A stretch of 64,000 bases of DNA from Bacillus sp. FJAT-14578 (GTDB taxonomy: Bacteria > Bacillota > Bacilli > Bacillales > Bacillaceae_H), in NCBI RefSeq assembly GCF_000504165.1, contig NZ_AYSE01000004.1, positions 62,001-126,000 on the forward strand, in the 5' to 3' direction. Positions 35,201 through 42,923 of this stretch are shown here, piece after piece (position 1 is the stretch's first letter; the number at the start of each line of letters is the position of its first letter). The position numbers were made by a program, and so were the translations under genes. The notes beneath the pieces were generated by a model. That model was not told the DNA's origin. It saw only the letters and a list, made by a program, of their open reading frames with translations, and made no database searches.

Positions 35201-37408
35201 AAGACCGATCAATACCAAAGGGTTATCGAAGAATTCCTTGGTGCTCATAACATTGCCACGAATAATATAGAACAAGTCATTAGCTGGTTTAATGTAGTAA
35301 ATGGTGAATGGCTCTTAAAGTTAATAGGCAATTCAACACAATTTCCAAGAGAAAAGTTAAGTATCATATCGGCAATCAAGTATGGGATGAGCTATTTACA
35401 TCATGAAAACATCCTATGGGTGCCTATCTCCATGGAAGAAGTACTCCGTGTGTCAGGAGCAATAGGGTTAAATAAAGATGGAGGAGTTTTCACAGCCAAA
35501 AACTTGAATGTCCAAGGGCAGCATAGCGATGATCTATTATTTATTGGAGTCGACTTTGGAGAAAAAGGTGTAAAAGTTCACTATCATCCGGTTGAAGTAA
35601 AGATCGGGATTAATCAACAAGGCACTATAAATAAAGCAACAACACAAATCCAGAGCACTAAACAAACGCTCATTGATCAAACAAGGCGCTTTGATGATGA
35701 GGGGAAAGAGTTATTCAAAAACAAGTTCTACCGTAATTTCTTTATGCAGCTTTTCTTAACAAATGCAGAAAAACTTGCACTCTACGGCCTCTTAGATTCA
35801 GCAAATATTGAAAGGCTAAATGGAGTAAGACATTTACTTCTAAACGATAAATATGAAATTTCATATGAGTTAGAAAATGTCTGCGGAGATTGCGGCATCA
35901 TTACATTTACAAGGGATACACATTTCCGAACTGTAAAACTAGATTCAGGTATTTTAAAAATGGATCTAACTGAACAAGATGCTTTAAAAGGTATCATCGA
36001 GAAAGTAGAGGAATTAACTGATCGGATGATTAGAAAAGAGACAGATTTATCAACGGATTATATGCCGTATTATCATTGCCAAAAAGCGGGATATACATCA
36101 GTGGATGGATCTGCAGCAGGAAGCGTAGCTGCCGAAACAAGAGAGGTCTTCGAGAGTGGGCGGGAGTCGGTAGAAGCTGGAGACGAGGAAGCAGCTATTG
36201 TACCGAGTGCAGTTCCGGATGAGATCAAGGATACAGATGTGACAGCGGCAGATGGAAAAATTGAGATTCTATTTGGTACAGATATTCACAAACAAGAAGA
36301 GCTGTATTGGAAGCCAACAGATACAACGCTTATTTCGAACCCCAATACCGGCATTATCGGGACAATGGGAACGGGGAAAACACAGTTTACTAAATCTGTA
36401 GTAGCGCAGTTAATCAATAATACTCACCGTAATATAAATGGAACGAAAATGGGGCTTCTCATTTTTGACTATAAAGGTGACTATATTTCAGACGAATTCT
36501 TATCGAAGGTGAACGGTAAAAAATTCGATCTCTATCAGCTTCCGTACAATCCTTTATCTCTATTCGTTGGTAAGAAAAGCTTAAATTTATTGCCACTACA
36601 CACCGCTCGTGGCATCACAACCACTCTTGAGAAGGCCTTTTCTCTTGGTGACGTTCAATCAAGCATTCTTATTGATGTGATTATGGAAGCATATAACAAA
36701 AAGGGGATTGTTAAAAACCAGCCGGACACATGGACGAGAGAAGCTCCGACTTTTAGTGATGTTTACCGGATTTTCAAAAACCGTGAAGATATCAAAATGG
36801 ATAAACTGTATAAGGCTTTACGAGACATAAACGACTTTGAAATATTCGAACCCGACGCGAGTAAGACAGTGCCTCTATTTGAATTAATTGAGGGTATCAC
36901 GGTTATTAACCTGCAAGGTTATGATGAGGCAATTCAAAACCTTGTAGTTGCCATTACGCTAGATCTTTTTTATACTCAAATGCAATTAACAGGGGACAGT
37001 GCTTATTCTGGCAATTATCGAGAGCTTAGGAAGTTTGTATTGGTAGATGAAGCGGACAACTTTATGAGCAAGGATTTTGACTCCATTAAGAAAATCTTAA
37101 AAGAAGGCCGTTCGTTTGGAGTAGGGACGATACTTTCTACTCAATTGTTAAGTCATTTTTCAACGGCTTCTAATGATTATGCCGATTACATTAACTCCTG
37201 GATTGTCCATAATGTAACAGATATCAAGGCGAAAGACGTCAAATATATTTTTAATACGATGACAAATGAGGAAACAGAAAACATTCTCCAACGTATTAAA
37301 CAACTTGAAAAGCACCAAAGTATTGTAAAGTTAGGCAATCAAAAGCAGCCAAGCTTAATCCGAGATAAAGCTTTCTGGGAATTAGAATTAGAGCATACTT
37401 TGTCATAA
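32222..37408 (+). CDS. dptH: DNA phosphorothioation-dependent restriction protein DptH, HerA-FtsK-type ATPase
   Basis: The 1728-residue protein has a long N-terminal region of unknown fold (about 1-1300) and a C-terminal ATPase of the HerA-FtsK type: Walker A IIGTMGTGKTQFTKSV near residue 1380, Walker B FVLVDEADNFMSKDF near 1605, and ILSTQLLSHF near 1638. This size and layout match DptH (DndH), the motor and nuclease-associated subunit. A short acidic linker (about 1300-1350) separates the halves. ATG 32222 follows GGGG at 9 bases and overlaps dptG. A good terminator closes the operon at 37424. Confidence 0.85.
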   Translation: MSNLFYKYLSDRLLNYFNSTGVRTGDKYYFIAEKEEQVEELYETLKACDDIEPFIYTHEKGSTYESFLIPFGDTKLLVAATINGVTPDYLVTIRNLVGTKEDDWKNTALLSLLNKNLDSVAGGGSNLQKEGMPLNVDEIKKGLEKEIQSSSLMKHDKIILSYYLEQNQDDYIQQSHTVFDFEDVLTLINKEGLDKADYNGLGFFYDNGLAEEDSRVVKKRLKENKELFEKVAYIHSYGNPDEELEKWFDDSGLKKLKADNWQETNYKDVKMSSDNNKKSKALQYIEAHKKETEEGLIFWERPDKDTVAGRRKRHIIIFNPNKLPIVNLSFKFDESLKKEYMKGDTANFTTVGGKQLKATIVHNEGKTTFKKVSYKHREEAKSSYEFRIMIVECVETLLESFKTDYSIKVTKDNSALELQTEDGILVFNKTLSGENEILIEESKQEIKIDHQKTKVILSSDIEETNVVMKANIADTELPLSVKFESRAITPVSGRFVWKTKREKQQHYVLTDDGKIVLGTSINVPKEEFRLNLEIEKQLLQNHILHGTKHYEEVTPKSLELPEEVLVYYGKLIQYYRKNNTLPSLAYMDEELAALSKNYIRSVINAIKEIKEDGYLSIEQKNLSKLGMLVEDNLLLLTPLHPLNVAYQLKLNEKIKEEELDLSILNRLRANNLLPYFIYENKLYKVIEQQHSFEWLSYGLYYSVSNDENKSFTEKLVKGKMKEFLNHFSYLFTHSKRSPLKVNLINLDSDLEFLQGVFGFMKHAIEKAKDENDVVPVEIVIYQKEEYTSSFELLSTYDDIEKIETHFDLSFSSSRVDKQDILRVFREKVSFSKQPYDQENYHYAHLSFFKIDYKDAISKSVMSDINTGVSLEGLLSGIPSVNQGGDYRSGFGSKYIEQQENDLLSFVQLYNELICNMDNSGSEPYRKGVSIVTRVSDITNDSLRTLYSASNWVTFIDPKVGLEFFKANEDNLIIIHYSDQYTSSSSYDSITVTNKTDQYQRVIEEFLGAHNIATNNIEQVISWFNVVNGEWLLKLIGNSTQFPREKLSIISAIKYGMSYLHHENILWVPISMEEVLRVSGAIGLNKDGGVFTAKNLNVQGQHSDDLLFIGVDFGEKGVKVHYHPVEVKIGINQQGTINKATTQIQSTKQTLIDQTRRFDDEGKELFKNKFYRNFFMQLFLTNAEKLALYGLLDSANIERLNGVRHLLLNDKYEISYELENVCGDCGIITFTRDTHFRTVKLDSGILKMDLTEQDALKGIIEKVEELTDRMIRKETDLSTDYMPYYHCQKAGYTSVDGSAAGSVAAETREVFESGRESVEAGDEEAAIVPSAVPDEIKDTDVTAADGKIEILFGTDIHKQEELYWKPTDTTLISNPNTGIIGTMGTGKTQFTKSVVAQLINNTHRNINGTKMGLLIFDYKGDYISDEFLSKVNGKKFDLYQLPYNPLSLFVGKKSLNLLPLHTARGITTTLEKAFSLGDVQSSILIDVIMEAYNKKGIVKNQPDTWTREAPTFSDVYRIFKNREDIKMDKLYKALRDINDFEIFEPDASKTVPLFELIEGITVINLQGYDEAIQNLVVAITLDLFYTQMQLTGDSAYSGNYRELRKFVLVDEADNFMSKDFDSIKKILKEGRSFGVGTILSTQLLSHFSTASNDYADYINSWIVHNVTDIKAKDVKYIFNTMTNEETENILQRIKQLEKHQSIVKLGNQKQPSLIRDKAFWELELEHTLS

Positions 37409-37423
37409 TTAATAAGATAATAT

Positions 37424-37467
37424 GGCCATTTGCTTGATTATAATAAGCAAATGGCTATGTTTATTTT
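37424..37467 (+). terminator. Terminator of the dpt operon
   Basis: GGCCATTTGCTT pairs with AAGCAAATGGCT around a 9-base loop, then ATGTTTATTTT. Confidence 0.8.
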
Positions 37468-37478
37468 GAGCCAGAAGG

Positions 37479-37724
37479 GTGCAAGTATACACGATGATAA
37501 CGATGTCTTTATTAAAAGAGGTTCAAGAACTTCCCGAGCTGTTCATGAAATCCAAGGAAGAACGGATTCTATGGCGAACGCTTCGCCGATTTACGAAACA
37601 AGTTAAGATTGAACTGGATCATTCGTATTTAGATCATGCTTCTACGATTAAAAGTTATCGAATTCAAAACGTGCGTATGCCGATTGATTATGAACGAAAT
37701 GCAGTCATCATAATCGGGTGGTGA
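37479..37724 (+). CDS. Small protein of unknown family ending in a family B repeat
   Basis: A frame of 81 codons follows AGAAGG; GTG 37479, ATG 37494 or ATG 37503 could start it. The product is charged and helical (SLLKEVQELPELFMKSKEERILWRTLRRF) with a C-terminal strand-like part (NVRMPIDYERNAVIIIGW). The last codons, ATAATCGGGTGGTGA, lie inside the family B repeat, so the original C-terminus may have been replaced when the repeat arrived. I do not recognise the family; it may be a truncated gene. Confidence 0.4.
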   Translation: MQVYTMITMSLLKEVQELPELFMKSKEERILWRTLRRFTKQVKIELDHSYLDHASTIKSYRIQNVRMPIDYERNAVIIIGW

Positions 37725-37751
37725 CAGGCACTTTTAATAGGCACTTTTAAC
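37709..37751 (+). repeat. Family B repeat, half copy with duplicated tail
   Basis: TAATCGGGTGGTGACAGGCA then CTTTTAA is identical to the sequence at 55513-55539. AGGCACTTTTAA is repeated once more directly after it. Confidence 0.7.
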
Positions 37752-37792
37752 AAAGAGAAAGTAAGAGTAAATATTGGGGGTTAAAAAGAGGG

Positions 37793-37829
37793 AAATGCAT
37801 GTCTCTTATAATGAGGACATGCATTTTTT
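37793..37829. terminator. Bidirectional terminator
   Basis: AAATGCATGTC and GACATGCATTT form a strong stem with T runs on both strands, closing the small gene to the left and the minus-strand gene to the right. Confidence 0.8.
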
Positions 37830-38269
37830 CATACTTTAGCGATTTTTCTCATGTTCACTCTCATAATAATATTTTTTTCTGCCTGTTGAAAAATCTCCTC
37901 AGATATAATTTCATGAAACCTTAAAGATTTTAAATATAAATAAAGGTTTTTTGCGGTACCGCTATTAATGGTAGATAGATTATTGGTTCTGTCCAGTTCT
38001 TTTGGATCAAGGACTAATTGGAAATTGAATAGATTTAATTTTTCACTTCGGAGACATTCTTCAGCATATTGGATGATATCCTCTTTTCGAACCTGATACA
38101 TCCGGCTTCCATGCTTTTTACCGCCAAACATTCCCTTCTTGGCTCCAGCTAAAATCTTATTATAATGAGATTTATCTTCTTTATCGAAGATGTTTAAAAT
38201 ACGTAAAACGATCTTATTCGCTTCAGGTATGGTCACATAGCCCGGGTCTAGATGAAAGTTCTTCGTCAG
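37829..38269 (-). CDS. Hypothetical protein, possibly HTH, with likely CTG start
   Basis: The frame encodes a basic protein (TIPEANKIVLRILNIFDKED, AGAKKGMFGGKKHGSRMY, VRKEDIIQYAEECLRSEKLN) whose IPEANK...YQVRKEDIIQY pattern resembles an excisionase or MerR-like winged helix, although I cannot name a family. The usual start would be GTG 38236, which has no ribosome site. The frame is open 11 codons further to CTG 38267-38269, exactly 6 bases after GGGAGGGG (38276-38283), so CTG is probably the true start. It is transcribed towards the dpt operon and does not resemble any Dnd modification protein. Confidence 0.55.
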   Translation of the reverse strand: MTKNFHLDPGYVTIPEANKIVLRILNIFDKEDKSHYNKILAGAKKGMFGGKKHGSRMYQVRKEDIIQYAEECLRSEKLNLFNFQLVLDPKELDRTNNLSTINSGTAKNLYLYLKSLRFHEIISEEIFQQAEKNIIMRVNMRKIAKV

Positions 38270-38377
38270 CTTTAACCCCTCCCAATATATGATGGCTTAT
38301 TATTCTTTATGGGGAATAAGTCATTTTCATTACACTATACGAAAATTAAATGATTACTACTGTAACAGACTTGAAGG

Positions 38378-38460
38378 AGAGAGGAGTGTTTATGACTTAG
38401 ACTACATCAAAAATTTGAGTGGAAATTAGAAACCTTTTAAGAGCGGTATTATAGTGATTT
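38378..38460 (+). pseudogene. Decayed short gene start
   Basis: GGAGAGAGGAG is followed by ATGACT and then an in-frame TAG and TGA, after which the frame reads VEIRNLLRAVL. A strong ribosome site with an immediately broken frame suggests a dead gene or a leader. The rest of 38284-38616 shows no gene. Confidence 0.25.
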
Positions 38461-38616
38461 AGAAGGAGGATGGCTCAGTTCTATTTATTGAAGAAAATAT
38501 GTTTCATATTTTGGACAACTTTTCCATTACAGTTCCTTCTTTGGTGGTAGTAAAATATTGTTTGTTACGTATACATCATTTACTACAGTTTAAAGGTAAA
38601 AATAAAAAGGAAAAGA

Positions 38617-40257
38617 ATGTTACATATAGAAAAGGGAGACAAAACTACCATGATTCAACCAGAACCAAAGAGTACAGGGCTGTCATCGCTGTTAGCTGAC
38701 ATTGACAGCGGGCGTATTAAAATCCCACAGTTCCAGCGTGAATATGTGTGGGAGAAAAAAGCAGCTGCTCAGCTGTTGGATAGCATTGCAAAAGGGTTTC
38801 CAATCGGAACGTTTATTATGTGGGAAACGCAAGAGGAACTGCGGGCGGTTCGGAATATCGGGAATCACCATTTGCCGGAGACTCCGAGCGGGCATGTGGC
38901 TCAATATGTATTGGATGGACAACAGCGAATCACAAGTTTGTATACGTGCTTTCAGGGGTTAAGCATTGAGCGCAACGGCAAGATTGAGGAATTTTCCGAA
39001 ATTTACATTGATTTGGAAGCTGGCGAAGATGATGAGATCGTCACGGTCGATTATGATGAAAGCGAGCCAACGCGCTATATAAAAATTAATGATATGCTTT
39101 ACGGAAAAATAACGGAGCTTGTAAAAAAATACTCCGATGAAGGACTTGAAAACATTGATCGCTATAAGGAACGGTTCAAGTCTTATCAATTTTCACTTGT
39201 TGTTTTAAAAAATGCACCGATTGATGTAGCGACAGAAGTGTTTACCCGCTTGAATGTCGGAGGCAAAACGTTAACGGTGTTCGAGATCATGGTAGCGAAA
39301 ACATATGATCAGTCAGCCGATTTTGATTTATCTCAAAAATATGAGGACCTTATTGACGAAATCGGTGAAGACTATAAAACATTGCCGAGTTCTACTGTTC
39401 TTCAAGTTGTTTCAGCGATTTTAGAAAAAGAATGTACGAAAAAGAGAATCTTGAAGCTGGATAAAAAGAGTTTCATTGCGGTGTGGAATGATGCAGTAAC
39501 GGCGATCAAAAAGGCGATCGATTATTTCAAAAGCTACTTCCGTATCCCGGTTTCAAGGATGCTTCCTTATGACGGGCTGATTGTGCCGTTTTCGTATTTC
39601 TTTTATCACCATCCAGATCGTCCGTTAGACAGGAAGAGGGAATACTTGCAGGATTTCTTTTGGCGTGTTTCATTGGCGGAACGATATTCAAGTGCGTTAG
39701 ATACAAAGATCGGACAAGATTTAAAACGAATTGATGCTATCTTAAAAGGTCAAATGCCGTCTTACGATTATGAAGCAAATATTACCGAGGACAAACTCAT
39801 CGAACAAGGGTGGTTCAGCACAGGGCGCAGTTTTATTAAGGCAATTTTATGTCTGTATGCATCGAAGGACCCCCAATCGTTTGCGGATGGGACGAAAGTA
39901 CACATTGATAATGCCTGGCTGCAAATCGCGACAAGTAAAAACTATCATCATTTCTTCCCGAAAGCGTATTTGAAGGAGAAAAAAGAAGAGGAGTTTTACA
40001 TCAACCATATTTTGAACATCACAATTGTCGATGATTTCCTTAATAAGCGGGTGATTCGAGCAAAAGCGCCATCCGTTTATATGGGTGATTTTAAAGAGAA
40101 AAACAAGGAATTGAACGAAACGATGAAAACTCATTTAATTGATTTGGATGAGTTTGGTGTGTGGGAAGATGACTACGATGTGTTTTTTGAAAAAAGAGCT
40201 GAGCGAGTATGCAGTGAGCTGAAGTCAAAACTAATCATTCAAGCGAAAACGAAATAA
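38617..40257 (+). CDS. DUF262/DUF1524 (GmrSD-like) putative nuclease
   Basis: The N-terminal half is a DUF262 domain related to ParB: LLADIDSGRIKIPQFQREYVW, then YVLDGQQRITSLY near residue 100, the DGQQR motif thought to bind nucleotide. The C-terminus has a DUF1524-like HNH motif, KNYHHFFPKAYL near 443 with NHILNITIVDDFLNK. GmrSD proteins of this class use NTP to cut glucosylated hydroxymethylcytosine DNA; others are defence factors with unknown targets. ATG 38617 (AAAAAGGAAAAG before it) and ATG 38650 (AAAGGGAGAC before it) are both plausible. It is a single-gene unit ended by a strong hairpin. Confidence 0.85.
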   Translation: MLHIEKGDKTTMIQPEPKSTGLSSLLADIDSGRIKIPQFQREYVWEKKAAAQLLDSIAKGFPIGTFIMWETQEELRAVRNIGNHHLPETPSGHVAQYVLDGQQRITSLYTCFQGLSIERNGKIEEFSEIYIDLEAGEDDEIVTVDYDESEPTRYIKINDMLYGKITELVKKYSDEGLENIDRYKERFKSYQFSLVVLKNAPIDVATEVFTRLNVGGKTLTVFEIMVAKTYDQSADFDLSQKYEDLIDEIGEDYKTLPSSTVLQVVSAILEKECTKKRILKLDKKSFIAVWNDAVTAIKKAIDYFKSYFRIPVSRMLPYDGLIVPFSYFFYHHPDRPLDRKREYLQDFFWRVSLAERYSSALDTKIGQDLKRIDAILKGQMPSYDYEANITEDKLIEQGWFSTGRSFIKAILCLYASKDPQSFADGTKVHIDNAWLQIATSKNYHHFFPKAYLKEKKEEEFYINHILNITIVDDFLNKRVIRAKAPSVYMGDFKEKNKELNETMKTHLIDLDEFGVWEDDYDVFFEKRAERVCSELKSKLIIQAKTK

Positions 40258-40264
40258 TGTCAAG

Positions 40265-40311
40265 AGCCTGTTGCAAGAATAGAATAATCTTTTCTTGCAA
40301 CAGGCTTTTTG
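40265..40311 (+). terminator. Strong terminator after DUF262 gene
   Basis: AGCCTGTTGCAAGAA pairs perfectly with TTCTTGCAACAGGCT and is followed by TTTT. Confidence 0.9.
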
Positions 40312-40493
40312 AGTATCATTATCGTCTAGATATTAACGAATAAATTAACAAGAATCAGGTAGTGACAGCGTATTTTACGTTATTAAAAAATGTGATTATT
40401 TGCAGTGGTGAAAAATACATCCGCTTTTTTCAAAGAAGTGCTGGAGCAGCTTGAGGCATAAGTCAGCTGGTCATAGTAGGAGTTGCGTTTATC

Positions 40494-40639
40494 ATGAAAA
40501 GAACCGTAAAAGTCGTGGGAGTGGTATCAATCAACGAACAAGGAGAAATTCTATGTGCGCTGTGTTCTTACAGTGGGCACCTACTGATATTCCGACAGTG
40601 GTGGTGTTGCTGGCAGGGAAGTTTCATATGAAATGTTGA
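40494..40639 (+). pseudogene. NUDIX hydrolase with internal deletion (copy 3)
   Basis: ATG 40494 opens KRTVKVVGVVSINEQGEILCAL, matching the intact gene at 44409. After GCGCTGTGTTCTTA the sequence jumps to the 3' end of that gene (QWAPTDIPTV...AGKFHMKC) in another frame. About 270 bases including the whole NUDIX box are lost. The leader is also shared (CATAAGTCAGC...GTTTATC), so the copied unit includes its control region. Confidence 0.85.
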
Positions 40640-40783
40640 AATAAGGCTAAAGAGGAGCCGGATACGTTTACCACCTCATCTCCTTTTCTTTTATAGATAT
40701 TGTAAGGTTTCACTTACTCACAGTAGAATTAAAAAAAGAAAAATTGAAAGCAGTATATATAATCCAATATTATAGAAAGCAAA

Positions 40784-40816
40784 AAAGCCTGATCCTAATG
40801 GGATTCAGGTTTTTTG
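40784..40816 (+). terminator. Terminator hairpin
   Basis: AAGCCTGATCC and GGGATTCAGG flank TAAT, followed by six T. Confidence 0.75.
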
Positions 40817-40899
40817 CTTGTTCATAAGATGGACTTTTGCGAACGATATAATTATCTTAAAGTTTTTGCGTCAGAACCTGAATGTCCAGGCAGTGACTA

Positions 40900-42318
40900 T
40901 TAATCTACTGGACGGTCTGGGTCGGAAGGAGGTGTGATTGTATCTGGATTTGGAGGAGCAACCCGCGCATTCTCCAATGCAGGAGTGTCCGGCCTTGCGA
41001 TTTGATAAGCCGCCGCCCCTACGATATCCGCTGCTTGTTTTAACTTATCCTTGTCAATATGCTCGATTGTATCTTGCGGTGTATGGTACTCTGGCTCAAG
41101 CGGTGCATGGATAAACAATGCGGAAGGAATGCCAAGCAGTTGGAACGGCTCATGATCACTCCGGCCTAGATGACCATAAGGAATGTTTTCGGATGCCGTT
41201 CTGGCTCCTGCAGAGTTCCCCAAATTGGTGACAAGATTTGGCTTGCCATCAATTGTGAACATGATTAACCCGCCTGCTGGATAGTCACCGCCCGCATTTC
41301 TACTTCCAATCATATCCATTTGGAAATGAGCTACGTGATTCTTCACTTCCTCTTTTGTTAATTCACTCGCATAATGATAAGAGCCAAGTAAGCCCTTTTC
41401 TTCAGCGCCAAATGTCACAAAGCGAAGCTCTGTATCAGTTGGAGTATCAGCCATTACCCTAGCAAGCTCTAAAACGGCAGATACGCCGGAAGCATCGTCG
41501 TTCGCACCAGGGCCGCCATGAACAGAATCATGGTGAGCACCGATGGAGACGATCTGGCCTGTATCTTTATTTGGGTTCGGTTTTTTAGAAGCGATTACAT
41601 TGTAAGATGTTTTTTCAATAAAACCAGAGCCTTCAACATGGATGGATGCCCCAACAGGTCCGCTTTTAAGCTGGTCCACTAATTCAAGGCCTTGCTCTCT
41701 TGAAATCGCAACGGCCGGAATATTCTGGCCTGGATCTACTACTCCGAAGTCGTTTCCAGATGCCCCTTCCCGGTTAAACATAATAACGCCTACAGCACCC
41801 TTATCGATGACATTTTCCATTTTTTCAATGAAAGACAAATCTCCCCGCTCGACTAGAGCGATTTTTCCTTTTACACTATCAGGCACTTCTTCTGGATATG
41901 CTTTTTTCACATAAACCAATTCGCTGGTCACATCGCCGTTAAAGGAACCGGAGAATACATGAACGTCCAAATCTTTTCCGCCTGCTGACGCCGTTCCGGT
42001 CGCCCCTTCTTTCGCGTCATAAATTGGGAATGGCTGCAATTCCGTTTCGTAGCCGTACTTTTCAAATTGGCTCTTTATGTACTGAACCGCCTGCCATTCT
42101 CCTTCAGTTCCTGCTTCGCGAGGTTGCTGGGATAATAGAGCGATCGTGTTGTACATGTTGTCTGCATTGATTCGTTTTATAATCTTGTTGTCAAATGCGT
42201 GACTCGATGGATTGGTTTGAGCGGATGGAGACGTTTCTGCTGAGACAGTACCCGCACTCATTGTCAGAGCTGCTGCCAGTAAGGCTGTCATCGTTTTGCT
42301 CATTGCTTTGCGATACAT
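40900..42318 (-). CDS. Secreted M28-family zinc aminopeptidase with PA domain (YwaD-like)
   Basis: A signal peptide covers about residues 1-28 (KTMTALLAAALTMSAGTVSA). A PA domain at roughly 110-230 (YVKKAYPEEV...GKIALVERGDLSFIEK, GAVGVIMFN) lies inside the M28 peptidase. Zinc ligands are visible: GAHHDS near 262, GANDDASG near 272, the catalytic pair GAEEKG near 305, DMIGS near 330 and EPEYHTPQDT near 415. It removes N-terminal residues from peptides outside the cell. Length 472 agrees with Bacillus YwaD (about 455). ATG 42318 follows AAGGGGGAAC. It is single and on the opposite strand to its neighbours. Confidence 0.85.
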   Translation of the reverse strand: MYRKAMSKTMTALLAAALTMSAGTVSAETSPSAQTNPSSHAFDNKIIKRINADNMYNTIALLSQQPREAGTEGEWQAVQYIKSQFEKYGYETELQPFPIYDAKEGATGTASAGGKDLDVHVFSGSFNGDVTSELVYVKKAYPEEVPDSVKGKIALVERGDLSFIEKMENVIDKGAVGVIMFNREGASGNDFGVVDPGQNIPAVAISREQGLELVDQLKSGPVGASIHVEGSGFIEKTSYNVIASKKPNPNKDTGQIVSIGAHHDSVHGGPGANDDASGVSAVLELARVMADTPTDTELRFVTFGAEEKGLLGSYHYASELTKEEVKNHVAHFQMDMIGSRNAGGDYPAGGLIMFTIDGKPNLVTNLGNSAGARTASENIPYGHLGRSDHEPFQLLGIPSALFIHAPLEPEYHTPQDTIEHIDKDKLKQAADIVGAAAYQIARPDTPALENARVAPPNPDTITPPSDPDRPVD

Positions 42319-42660
42319 AGAAGTTCCCCCTTATAAAAAAATTGGAAAATATAGTCTCTATTATTCAGTTAATAGAATATTTTGTAAATCGAGATAGATA
42401 TACATAACATCTCATTTATCTGCATAATTCTCTTTGAGTTCCTTCTTTTTTCGCATCGTTTTTGTTGTTTCTTAATATATTATGTCAGTTCTTGTAAATG
42501 AGATAAGTATATATACATATTTGATATATATAGGGCTTTATATCTTTTTTGGGGGGAGATATAACTGAATATCCTGCTATACAGCTCCTTAAAAAGGCCT
42601 ATCACTAATCCTGCCAAACCACATTTGGGTGTTAGGGATATAAATTGACAAAATAGGGAT

Positions 42661-42678
42661 AGTAACAGGCGCTTTTTA
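42661..42678 (+). repeat. Family B repeat, half copy
   Basis: AGTAACAGGCGCTTTTTA resembles the right arm of the family B hairpin with two changes. The 600-base gap 42319-42923 holds no gene I can support. Confidence 0.45.
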
Positions 42679-42923
42679 GAGATAGGGGATTTACAGACGG
42701 GAAGAGAGAGAAAAAGAGAGAGTTCGAAAAAGCCGCTTGTAGGGGAAATAATAGAATAAATTAATTTAACAATAAAAATATTATGTTAACAAATATTTCT
42801 TTCTTGTATAAAAACCATGCCGTTTCATAGGGTTCTCCATTTTCTTCTTTCATAAAAAAGCTTCCCACATGAAGGGTGTCTCCTTTATACTAAAGCCAGT
42901 AATACATTCTGTTAGGGGACTTC

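Noticed and set aside
14014..37408. HerA at 15214 and DptH at 32222 as parts of one system
   Set aside because: They belong to separate operons with their own partners, terminators and an IS element between them; shared ATPase class alone is weak evidence.
37829..38269. Could this gene be a Dnd modification protein (DndE or DndB) completing the dpt locus?
   Set aside because: Size and sequence do not fit. DndB is much larger with a DGQHR motif, and no DndE-like sequence pattern is seen; direction is also opposite.
38617..40257. Could the DGQQR protein be DndB, giving a partial dnd set?
   Set aside because: The C-terminal DUF1524-like HNH motif and overall layout match GmrSD-type DUF262 proteins, not DndB.
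40451..40639. A 62-codon frame through the NUDIX relic
   Set aside because: It reads the 5' part out of frame and only re-enters the true frame after the deletion, so it is not a gene.
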